DNA from: Tagaea sp.
Lineage (GTDB): Bacteria; Pseudomonadota; Alphaproteobacteria; CACIAM-22H2
NCBI GenBank assembly: GCA_023653245.1
Contig: JAMNXK010000071.1
Location: forward strand, 1-7,973
DNA: 7,973 bases
Direction of reading: 5' to 3'
This document shows, one piece after another, positions 1 through 5,234 of the stretch (its first letter is position 1; each line of letters opens with the position of its first letter). The position numbers and the translations under genes were made by a program. Under the pieces are notes generated by a model, which saw nothing but the letters and a program-made list of their open reading frames with translations, was not told the DNA's origin and made no database searches.

Positions 1-297
1 CTGGCCAATTGGCGCGCCCGGAATTTCGGCCTGCCCTATGGCGATCAAGGCTTGCTGATCGCGCGCGCGGCCTACGAAAAGCTCGGCGGCTACCGGCCAC
101 TGCCGTTGATGGAGGACGTCGATTTCGTGCGCCGGATCGGGCGCGCGAATTTGCGCGCGCTCGACGGGCTGGCGACGACCTCGGCCGCGCGCTACGAACG
201 CGACGGGTGGTGGCTCCGGCCGCTGCGCAATCTTCTGTGCCTCGCGCTGTGGCGCGCGGGCGTGGCGCCTGGAACCATCGCACGGCTGTACCGATGA
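1..297 (+). CDS. Glycosyltransferase family 2, TIGR04283 type, C-terminal part (5' end outside window)
   Basis: The frame is open from base 1 to the TGA at 295-297, giving the last 98 residues of a protein that begins upstream of the window. The fragment holds GDQ followed by LLIARAAYEKLGGY, then LPLMEDVDFVRRI, then TTSAARYERDGWW and a hydrophobic C-terminal helix with LGV-like AGVAPGTIARLYR. This order (GDQ, GG[FY], MEDV, TTSxRRxxxxG) is the C-terminal half of family-2 glycosyltransferases of the TIGR04283 group, also named rSAM/selenodomain-associated transferase 2. The acidic ED pair in MEDVDF is the usual ED motif, candidate for the catalytic base. The sugar donor and acceptor cannot be read from the sequence. 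Its stop overlaps the start of the next gene (ATGA), so the two are translationally coupled. An internal ATG at 109 is not a plausible start because the family homology runs through from base 1. Confidence 0.85.
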   Translation: MANWRARNFGLPYGDQGLLIARAAYEKLGGYRPLPLMEDVDFVRRIGRANLRALDGLATTSAARYERDGWWLRPLRNLLCLALWRAGVAPGTIARLYR

Positions 298-890
298 CGC
301 GTCCGACCCTGTTCGTGTTCGCCAAGCCCGCCCGGCGCGGTCGCGCCAAGACGCGCCTGGCGCGCGGCATCGGCGAGGTCGCCGCACTGGCGTTCCAGCG
401 CGCGTGCTTGGCGGCAACCTTGCGCAAGCTCGCGCGCGGGCCGTGGAAGCTCGTGCTGTGCGTCACCCCCGATCGCACTCAGCACCAGCCCCGGCTGTGG
501 CCGATCCCGACACGCCGCGCGGGCCAAGGGCGCGGCGATCTGGGCGCACGCATGGCGCGCGCGCTGGCGCGCGTGCGGGGCCCGGCGGCGATCGTGGGCA
601 GCGACATTCCCGACCTTTCGGCCGCGCTTGTGCGCGCCGCGTTCGGGCGTCTGGGCCAGGCGGATTTCGTGTTCGGGCGCTCGCGCGACGGCGGCTACTG
701 GCTGGTCGGATCGCGTGCGGGGCGCTTGGCGCGGCCCGCGTTCCGCGACGTGCGCTGGTCGAGCGAACACGCGCTCGCCGATACGCTGGCGGGGCTCGGT
801 CCGGCGAGCGTGGCCTTCGCCGCGACGCTCGACGACGTCGACGAGAAGGAAGACTACGAACGCTGGCTCAGACGGTCGCCTTCGGCTTGA
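294..890 (+). CDS. DUF2064 / TIGR04282 family GT-A-like transferase (rSAM/selenodomain-associated transferase 1)
   Basis: A complete 198-residue protein starting at the ATG that overlaps the previous stop. It shows the family landmarks in order: FAKPARRGRAKTRLA at 9-23 (the N-terminal nucleotide-binding FxKxPxxGxxKTRL motif), GDLGARM at 81-87, GSDIPDL at 102-108 (the metal/nucleotide Asp of a GT-A fold), DGGYWLVG at 132-139, WSSEHAL at 155-161 and a closing DDVDEKEDYERW at 180-191. These match the DUF2064/TIGR04282 group, nucleotidyltransferase-like GT-A proteins usually found beside TIGR04283 glycosyltransferases, as here. Database names link the family to arsenosugar biosynthesis or selenodomain/radical SAM clusters; nothing in this window proves a substrate. 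There is no good Shine-Dalgarno sequence before 294, which suggests coupling to the upstream gene. The longer upstream frame from base 9 is a shadow of the first glycosyltransferase. The last 23 bp overlap moaB on the other strand. Confidence 0.9.
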   Translation: MTRPTLFVFAKPARRGRAKTRLARGIGEVAALAFQRACLAATLRKLARGPWKLVLCVTPDRTQHQPRLWPIPTRRAGQGRGDLGARMARALARVRGPAAIVGSDIPDLSAALVRAAFGRLGQADFVFGRSRDGGYWLVGSRAGRLARPAFRDVRWSSEHALADTLAGLGPASVAFAATLDDVDEKEDYERWLRRSPSA

Positions 891-1425
891 CCGTCAGGTG
901 TTCCTGCAGCCGGGGCATCAGCTCCACGAGATTGCAGGGGCGGTGACGGTTGTCGAGCTGGTGCTTGAGGATATCCTCCCACCCGTCGCGGCAGGCCGAA
1001 GGCGAGCCGGGCAGTGCAAACAGATAGGTGCCGCCGGCGACGCCGCCCGTGGCCCGGCTTTGCAGCGCCGAGGTGCCGATCTTGGGGAAGGAGATCATGC
1101 GGAACATCTCGCCGAAGCCGTCGATCTTCTTCTCGTAGAGCGCTTCGAACGCCTCCGGCGTCACGTCGCGGCCCGTGACGCCGGTGCCGCCGGTCGAGAT
1201 CGCGACGTCGATCGCGGGATCGGCGATCCACGCCTTGAGCTGGGCTTGGATGAGCGCCGCGTCGTCTTTGACGATCGCGCGTGCCGCCACCTTATGGCCG
1301 TCGCGGGCGATCATTTCGGCCAGCGCGTTGCCCGATTTGTCCGACGCGGCGTCGCGCGTGTCCGACACGGTCAGGATCGCGATATTGCAGGCCAGGAACG
1401 GCCGGGATTCGTCGAGCTTGGGCAT
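868..1425 (-). CDS. moaB: Molybdenum cofactor biosynthesis protein MoaB (MogA/MoaB family)
   Basis: A 185-residue soluble protein of the MoaB/MogA fold, which binds molybdopterin and in MogA-type enzymes adenylylates it before molybdate insertion. Visible landmarks are NIAILTVSDTRD at 14-25 (first strand and SDT loop), DKSG at 29-32, the ISTGGTGVTGRDVTPEA segment at 76-92 with GGTG at 79-82, the FRMISFPKIGTSALQSRATGG region at 108-128 and LPGSPSA at 138-144. Length is close to E. coli MoaB (about 170 residues) with a short C-terminal tail. The ATG at 1425 is preceded by AAGG at 1435-1438 with 9 nt spacing, and this site overlaps the stop of the upstream zinc-ribbon gene, so the two minus-strand genes are very probably cotranscribed. 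E. coli MoaB itself is dispensable for cofactor synthesis, so whether this copy is the active adenylyltransferase cannot be judged here. No other moa/moe gene is present in the window. Confidence 0.95.
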   Translation of the reverse strand: MPKLDESRPFLACNIAILTVSDTRDAASDKSGNALAEMIARDGHKVAARAIVKDDAALIQAQLKAWIADPAIDVAISTGGTGVTGRDVTPEAFEALYEKKIDGFGEMFRMISFPKIGTSALQSRATGGVAGGTYLFALPGSPSACRDGWEDILKHQLDNRHRPCNLVELMPRLQEHLTVKPKATV

Positions 1426-1434
1426 GGGGTGCCG

Positions 1435-1438
1435 CCTT
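1435..1438 (-). promoter_or_regulatory. Ribosome binding site of moaB
   Basis: AAGG on the minus strand, 9 nt before the moaB ATG. Its first base is the last base of the upstream gene's TGA stop, so terminating ribosomes would sit on the moaB initiation site. Confidence 0.6.
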
Positions 1439-2340
1439 CAAAACCGGTCGATGAAGATGATCGCCATGCTCCTTACGCCCTGCGGCGGATTGGGGAAGAC
1501 GATCGCGAACTCGGCTTCCTCGCCGGGTTCGAGGCGATCGACGTCGAGCCGGACATCCTGCTGCGCCAGTGCGACGCCGCGTTCGTCGATCAAGGTCGCG
1601 CGCAACACCGGCAGCGCGCGCGCGACATCCGAGCCATTGCGCACCTTGCCGCGCGATTCCAAGGTCGGCGTGCCGGCCGACGAGCCGCTCGCCAGCGCGG
1701 GCGCCACGATTTCGAACCCCTCGCCGGGCGGCGGCACGGGGAAGCGGAAGGACCGATAGATTTCGCGCGTCTCGGGAAAGCGCGCCATGATTTCGCTTTG
1801 GGCGAACACCACCACGCCCAGCCCCGCCACGGTCGACAGCAGCAACAGCCAGCCGACGATCGCGGCGATCGAGCGTTTGCCCGCACTCGGCTTCTTGACT
1901 GGCTTGGCCGGCTTCTTGGGTTTGTCGTCGGCGGGGGCGATCGTCTCGGCGAGCGTTTCGGCCCGCATGTCGAGCGCGGCCGGTTCGGCCATCGCCATCG
2001 CCATCGGCTCGGGTTCGGCCATGCGCGGCGGCGGCGGGGGCGGTGGCGGGGGTGGTGGGGGCGGCGGCGGGACGCTTGGCGCCATCTCCTCCATCGCCAT
2101 ATCGACGAGCCCGCGCGGCTTGCCGCGCGCCTGGACCGGTGCCGGCGCGGGCGCGGGCTCGTCCTTGCCCCAGCGCTTTTCGGTGCGCGGGAAGCGGTGA
2201 TTGACCTCCAAGATCGCCTGACGCGGCTTCTGGACCCAGCCATGGCCGCAATTGCCGCAGCGCACGTGGCGCCCATGCGCGCCCAACGCGTCGTCGGAAA
2301 CGCGGAAACGCGCGGCGCAATTGGGGCAGGCGACGATCAT
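1438..2340 (-). CDS. Zinc-ribbon (MJ0042-type) single-pass membrane protein with DUF3426-like C-terminus
   Basis: A 300-residue protein starting with the characteristic MIVACPNC. Residues 1-35 form an MJ0042-type zinc ribbon with two CxxC knuckles (C5/C8 and C28/C31) and a typical FRV...VRCGNCGHGW ending. Residues 60-152 are a low-complexity linker: PAPAPAP at 62-68, fifteen consecutive prolines at 91-105, an MAMAMAEP stretch and a Lys/Pro-rich basic patch at 140-156. One membrane helix follows at about 158-180 (IAAIVGWLLLLSTVAGLGVVVF), then a periplasmic-side domain of about 100 residues resembling DUF3426, ending in FIDRF. Predicted topology is a cytoplasmic zinc ribbon and an external C-terminus. 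Such genes commonly lie next to ftsEX in alphaproteobacteria, and here it is divergent from ftsE. Its function is not established; regulator-like or envelope-scaffold roles are guesses. No clear Shine-Dalgarno sequence precedes the start, but the motif at residues 1-8 fixes it well. Confidence 0.88.
   Translation of the reverse strand: MIVACPNCAARFRVSDDALGAHGRHVRCGNCGHGWVQKPRQAILEVNHRFPRTEKRWGKDEPAPAPAPVQARGKPRGLVDMAMEEMAPSVPPPPPPPPPPPPPPPRMAEPEPMAMAMAEPAALDMRAETLAETIAPADDKPKKPAKPVKKPSAGKRSIAAIVGWLLLLSTVAGLGVVVFAQSEIMARFPETREIYRSFRFPVPPPGEGFEIVAPALASGSSAGTPTLESRGKVRNGSDVARALPVLRATLIDERGVALAQQDVRLDVDRLEPGEEAEFAIVFPNPPQGVRSMAIIFIDRF
2026..2071 (+). repeat. G-rich tract encoding polyproline on the minus strand; fits G-quadruplex pattern
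   Basis: The plus strand carries runs of G at 2036-2040, 2048-2052, 2057-2061 and 2069-2071, separated by loops of 7, 4 and 7 bases. This satisfies the usual four-tract G3+N1-7 quadruplex rule. On the minus (coding) strand, 2026-2070 encodes fifteen consecutive prolines using CCG, CCC and CCA. The plus strand is the template strand for that gene. The codons are mixed, so this is not a perfect trinucleotide microsatellite, though CCG dominates at both ends. Confidence 0.75.
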
Positions 2341-2387
2341 GGCGGGCGAAAAGCGACTCCGACCGGGAAACCCGGCGATTCCTTAAG

Positions 2388-2417
2388 TTTATAGGGGGCG
2401 GGGGCGGGGCGCGGCAA
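2388..2417 (-). promoter_or_regulatory. Candidate sigma70-type promoter for the zinc-ribbon/moaB operon
   Basis: On the minus strand TTGCCG (2412-2417, 4 of 6 to the -35 consensus) and TATAAA (2388-2393, 5 of 6 to the -10 consensus) are separated by 18 bp. The -10 lies in the only A/T-rich patch of a very GC-rich region. Predicted initiation near 2381 would leave a leader of about 40 nt. The -35 hexamer lies inside a perfect palindrome (2412-2425). The call rests on pattern only. Confidence 0.45.
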
Positions 2418-2439
2418 GCTTGCCGGGCGCGCGCGCGCC
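2412..2439. repeat. Two abutting 14-bp perfect palindromes in the divergent intergenic region
   Basis: CGGCAAGCTTGCCG at 2412-2425 is a perfect 7+7 palindrome. It is followed with no spacer by GGCGCGCGCGCGCC at 2426-2439, also a perfect palindrome. The first covers the proposed -35 of the minus-strand promoter, a position suited to an operator. The second is an alternating CG tract, of a kind common by chance at this base composition, so only the first is a reasonable protein-binding candidate. Confidence 0.5.
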
Positions 2440-2451
2440 GTGCCAGGATTC

Positions 2452-2475
2452 CCCGCACCCGCGCGCAGGGTGGGG
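2452..2475 (+). promoter_or_regulatory. Potential leader hairpin directly upstream of the ftsE ribosome binding site
   Basis: Bases 2456-2460 (CACCC) pair with 2468-2472 (GGGTG) around a 7-base loop, and after a bulged G at 2455 bases 2452-2454 (CCC) pair with 2473-2475 (GGG), giving an 8-bp GC-rich stem. It ends just before the purine stretch GAAGAGG (2477-2483) that is the likely ftsE Shine-Dalgarno region. There is no U-run after it, so it is not an intrinsic terminator. A role in translation control is an inference. Confidence 0.3.
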
Positions 2476-2494
2476 TGAAGAGGCGCGTTCCGGC

Positions 2495-3166
2495 ATGGTG
2501 ATTTTCGAGCGCGTGGGGTTGCGATACGGGTTGGGGCCCGAAGTTTTGCGCGACGTGAGTTTCGCCCTGCCCCCCGGAAGCCTGCATTTCCTGACCGGCG
2601 CGTCGGGGGCGGGCAAGTCCTCGCTGCTGTCGCTGCTCTATCTCGCGCGCAAGCCGTCGCGCGGCACGGTGCGGCTGTTCGGCCGCGACGTGGCCGGTCT
2701 GGCGCGCAAGGATCTGCCCGGCCTGCGCCGCCAGATCGGCGTGGTGTTCCAGGATTTCCGGCTGCTCGACCATCTGTCGGTGCTCGACAACGTCGCTTTG
2801 CCGTTGCGCGTGCAGGGGTTGGACGACGACCAGGTGCGCGAGCACGCGGCCGAATTGCTGGTCTGGGTCGGCCTGGGCGAGCATCTCGACGCGTTTCCGC
2901 CCACGCTGTCGGGCGGACAGAAGCAGCGCGTCGGGATCGCGCGCGCGGTGATCGGCCGGCCGCGTTTGCTGATCGCCGACGAGCCGACCGGCAACGTCGA
3001 CGACCGCATCGCCTTGCGGCTGATGCGGCTGTTCGAGGAATTGAACCGCCTGGGTACGACGATCGTCATCGCCACCCACAATCTCCAGCTCGTGCGCGAA
3101 TCCCGACATCCGGAACTCCGGCTCGATGCGGGCACGATGCTGCGGCCGGCCAAGGCGGCGCCATGA
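2495..3166 (+). CDS. ftsE: Cell division ATP-binding protein FtsE
   Basis: A 223-residue ABC ATPase, the usual FtsE length, which with FtsX forms the type VII-like ABC complex at the division septum that activates peptidoglycan hydrolases. All ATPase motifs are present: Walker A GASGAGKS at 35-42, Q-loop with VVFQDFRLL (Q86), signature LSGGQ at 138-142, Walker B LLIADE at 158-163 followed by PTGN, and the switch histidine in ATHN (H195). FQDFRLL and the IADEPTGNVD wording are typical of FtsE rather than of LolD or other MacB-like ATPases, and the ftsX partner follows. The ATG at 2495 is chosen because MVIFERVGLRY matches the normal FtsE N-terminus; upstream residues in the same frame are low-complexity and unlike the family. 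AAGAGG at 2478-2483 is the likely ribosome binding site (11 nt spacing). The stop overlaps the ftsX start (ATGA). Confidence 0.97.
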   Translation: MVIFERVGLRYGLGPEVLRDVSFALPPGSLHFLTGASGAGKSSLLSLLYLARKPSRGTVRLFGRDVAGLARKDLPGLRRQIGVVFQDFRLLDHLSVLDNVALPLRVQGLDDDQVREHAAELLVWVGLGEHLDAFPPTLSGGQKQRVGIARAVIGRPRLLIADEPTGNVDDRIALRLMRLFEELNRLGTTIVIATHNLQLVRESRHPELRLDAGTMLRPAKAAP

Positions 3167-4041
3167 CCGGTCCGGGCGGCGCCATCGGCATCGAACGCGA
3201 TCGCGAGCGGCGCTGGATCGCGGGCGTGATCGGCACGCTGTCGCTGCTCGCGACGCTCGCCCTCGGTCTGGCGCTGTCGCTGTCGTCGGCCGGCTCGCAA
3301 TGGCGCGCCGAGTTCGAAGGCATTCTCACGGTCGAGATTCCGGCCGACGACGACGACGCGCGCCAAGCGGCGAAGCTCGCCGCCGCCCTCGCCGTGCTGC
3401 GCGCCGAGCCGGGCGTCGAGCGCGCCGAAGCGCTGGGCCGCGCGCGCGCCCAAGCGCTGCTCGCCCCGTGGCTGGGTGCCGCGGCGATCGAAGCGCTGCC
3501 GCTGCCCGCCTTGATCGACGCCCGGCTACGCAAGGGCGCGCGCCTGGACCTGCCCGCGCTGCAGACCAAGCTCGAAGCCGTCGCCCCCGGCGCGCGCGCG
3601 GACGATCACGCGCGCTGGCTTTCGGGATTTCTCGCGCTGGCGCGCGCGGCCGGGATCGTCGCCTTCGTGGTCACGGCGGCGGTCGCCCTGGCGGCCGCCG
3701 GTGCCGTGGGCTTCGCCACGCGCGCGGGCCTGGCCATGCATCGCGACGCGGTGGACCTGCTGCATCTGGTGGGGGCGGAGGACCGCTATATCGCCGCCCA
3801 ATTCGCGCGCGCGGCCTTGCGCCTGGCGCTGGCGGGATCGGCCTTGGGCACGGGCGGCGGGGCCGCCGTGCTGGCACTCGCGCATTGGACCGCGACGGCG
3901 TCGGGCGCGCTCGCTTTTCCGCTGCCCGCCCTCGATCTTCTCGGCTGGGCGGCGATCGGCGTCGTGCCGCTGGGGGCGACCTCCGTCGCCGCCCTATCGG
4001 CCTACGCGACCGTCATGCGCGCGCTGGCCAGGATCGTGTAG
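3163..4041 (+). CDS. ftsX: Cell division protein FtsX (ABC transporter permease-like)
   Basis: A 292-residue membrane protein with the FtsX layout: a short cytoplasmic N-terminus, TM1 at about 18-40, an external domain at about 45-160, then TM2 at about 164-184, TM3 at about 220-245 and TM4 at about 257-285. The external domain contains the paired Ala/Arg-rich helices (RQAAKLAAALAVLRAEPGVERAEAL) expected of the periplasmic domain that contacts EnvC- or RipC-like hydrolase regulators. DLLHLVGAEDRYIAAQF between TM2 and TM3 is the conserved cytoplasmic coupling segment that docks on FtsE. The start overlaps the ftsE stop and has AAGG at 3152-3155, 7 nt away. FtsX sequences are poorly conserved, so identity rests on topology, the coupling segment and the FtsE neighbour. 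The partner hydrolase regulator is not in the window. Confidence 0.92.
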   Translation: MTGPGGAIGIERDRERRWIAGVIGTLSLLATLALGLALSLSSAGSQWRAEFEGILTVEIPADDDDARQAAKLAAALAVLRAEPGVERAEALGRARAQALLAPWLGAAAIEALPLPALIDARLRKGARLDLPALQTKLEAVAPGARADDHARWLSGFLALARAAGIVAFVVTAAVALAAAGAVGFATRAGLAMHRDAVDLLHLVGAEDRYIAAQFARAALRLALAGSALGTGGGAAVLALAHWTATASGALAFPLPALDLLGWAAIGVVPLGATSVAALSAYATVMRALARIV

Positions 4042-4050
4042 AACCCGGCC

Positions 4051-4593
4051 ATGAAACTCGTCCTGCTCGATCGCGACGGCGTGCTCAACGAGGACCGCGC
4101 CGACTACGTCAAGACCCCCGGCGAATTCGCGATGCTCGCGGGTGCCGCACAAGCCGTGGCGCGTCTGAACGCCGCCGGCTACGCGATCGCGATCTGCACG
4201 AACCAAGCCGCGATCGGCAAAGGCATCATCGACGAAGCGATGCTCGCGCGCATCCACGACAAATTGAAGGACGAGCTCGCGCGCGCAGGCGCCAAGCTCG
4301 ACGCGATCTTCCATTGCCCGGACGCGCATCCCTCCCCGCGCCGCAAGCCGGAGCCCGGCATGTTGCGCGAAGCCTTGCGCCGTTTCGACGCCGAGCCGGG
4401 CGCCACGCCCTTCGTCGGCGACAATCTGCGCGACCTGCAAGCCGCCGCCAAAGCGGGCTGCCCGCGCCATCTGGTGCGCACCGGTCACGGGGCCAAGATC
4501 CAGGCCGCCGGCATTCCCGCCGAGTTGCTGCCCGTGCGCGTGCACGACGATCTCGCCGCCGCCGTCGCCGCGATTCTCGGAGCGAACGCATGA
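4051..4593 (+). CDS. gmhB: HAD-superfamily phosphatase, GmhB-like (heptose 1,7-bisphosphate 7-phosphatase family)
   Basis: A 180-residue HAD phosphatase of the HisB-N/GmhB type, which in LPS core synthesis removes the 7-phosphate of D-glycero-D-manno-heptose 1,7-bisphosphate in the cytoplasm. Motif I is LLDRDGVLNED with nucleophile D7 and acid/base D9; motif II is CTNQ (T50); motif III is RKPEPGML with K99; motif IV is VGDNLRDL with D124 and D128. The GmhB zinc-loop, normally CxH plus a CxC just before RKP, is reduced here to CPDAHPSPRRKP: only C89 and H93 remain and the second CxC is missing. Because of this the exact substrate is uncertain, and a related sugar-bisphosphate phosphatase role is possible. 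The gene starts 9 bp after ftsX with no evident Shine-Dalgarno sequence, suggesting coupled translation, and its stop overlaps the next start. Confidence 0.8.
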   Translation: MKLVLLDRDGVLNEDRADYVKTPGEFAMLAGAAQAVARLNAAGYAIAICTNQAAIGKGIIDEAMLARIHDKLKDELARAGAKLDAIFHCPDAHPSPRRKPEPGMLREALRRFDAEPGATPFVGDNLRDLQAAAKAGCPRHLVRTGHGAKIQAAGIPAELLPVRVHDDLAAAVAAILGANA

Positions 4594-5234
4594 AGCGCGG
4601 CCGCGGCGGTCCCATCGCGTGGATCTTCCTGGGCTTGCTCGCGGCGGCGGCGGCCTATCTGGGCGGGCTCGCCTGGTTCGCCCAAACCATTCCGCGCGGC
4701 CCCGATCCGGACGCGCAAGCCGTCGCCGACGGAATCGTGGTGCTGACCGGCGGGCCGTTGCGCTTGCGCGAGGGCTTGCGCCTGCTCGCCGCGGGCAACG
4801 GCAAGAAGCTGCTCGTCTCGGGCGTGTATCGCGGCGTGGAGGTGCAGGAGCTGTTGCGCATCGCCCGCCAATCGCCCGATCCGGTCGAGTGCTGCGTCGA
4901 ACTCGGCTACGCCGCCGATTCCACCCACGGCAACGCGCAGGAAACGTCGGCGTGGATGGCGCGCGAAGGCTTCGGCTCGCTCGTGCTGGTCACCGCGAAC
5001 TACCACATGCGCCGCTCGCTGCTGGAATTCGGCCGCGCCTTGCCCGACGCGCGGATCGTGCCCCACCCGGTCTTCCCCGAAGGTTTTCGCATCGAAGCGT
5101 GGTGGCGCTGGCCGGGCACCTTCGCGCTGGTGCAAGGCGAGTATCACAAATATCTGGCGGCGCTCGCGCGCCCGCTGCTGCCTTTGGGCGGCGGCGGCGA
5201 CGCGCCCGAGCTCGGGCCGGGGGAGCTGCCGTGA
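4590..5234 (+). CDS. YdcF family (DUF218) membrane-anchored protein
   Basis: A 214-residue protein with one N-terminal membrane segment at about 9-30 (IAWIFLGLLAAAAAYLGGLAWF) after a basic start MKRGRGG, so the remaining domain is probably periplasmic. The DUF218 fold is shown by DGIVVLTGGPLRLREGLRLL at 47-66, KLLVSGVYRG at 73-82, the THGNAQET segment at 112-119 and LVTANYHMRRSL at 133-144; the Asn, Glu and YHxxR residues are the conserved ones of this family. The biochemical activity of YdcF proteins is poorly defined; relatives SanA and ElyC affect envelope integrity. The start is supported by GGAG at 4579-4582 with 7 nt spacing and by the ATGA overlap with the gmhB-like stop. Cys-Cys at 101-102 is a local oddity in a presumed external domain. 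Position between gmhB-like and plsC supports an envelope role. Confidence 0.88.
   Translation: MKRGRGGPIAWIFLGLLAAAAAYLGGLAWFAQTIPRGPDPDAQAVADGIVVLTGGPLRLREGLRLLAAGNGKKLLVSGVYRGVEVQELLRIARQSPDPVECCVELGYAADSTHGNAQETSAWMAREGFGSLVLVTANYHMRRSLLEFGRALPDARIVPHPVFPEGFRIEAWWRWPGTFALVQGEYHKYLAALARPLLPLGGGGDAPELGPGELP
5222..5225 (+). promoter_or_regulatory. Ribosome binding site supporting the GTG start of plsC
   Basis: GGAG within the run GGGGGAG lies 5 nt before GTG at 5231. Together with the GTGA overlap with the preceding stop, it decides for this non-ATG start. No ATG lies at the correct distance. Confidence 0.6.

Noticed and set aside
2363..2375. CCGGG-AAA-CCCGG hairpin in the zinc-ribbon gene leader as a terminator or riboswitch
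   Set aside because: It has only a 5-bp stem and 3-base loop, no U-run and no larger conserved fold.
628..2394. A 588-codon plus-strand open frame antisense to moaB and the zinc-ribbon gene
   Set aside because: It is Arg/Gly/His-rich with no recognisable domain and lies opposite two genes with clear family motifs. Long stop-free shadows are expected at this GC content.
2384..2395. A plus-strand -10 element for ftsE in the A/T-rich patch (TATAGG-like)
   Set aside because: No acceptable -35 lies 16-18 bp upstream, so an ftsE promoter here cannot be supported.
2426..2439. Alternating CG palindrome as a specific regulatory site or Z-DNA switch
   Set aside because: Similar CGCGCG runs occur throughout the coding sequence here, so its presence alone is not informative.
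1292..3109. A 605-codon minus-strand open frame spanning the zinc-ribbon gene, the intergenic region and ftsE
   Set aside because: It crosses a divergent promoter region and reads antisense to a textbook FtsE; its composition is that of a shadow frame.
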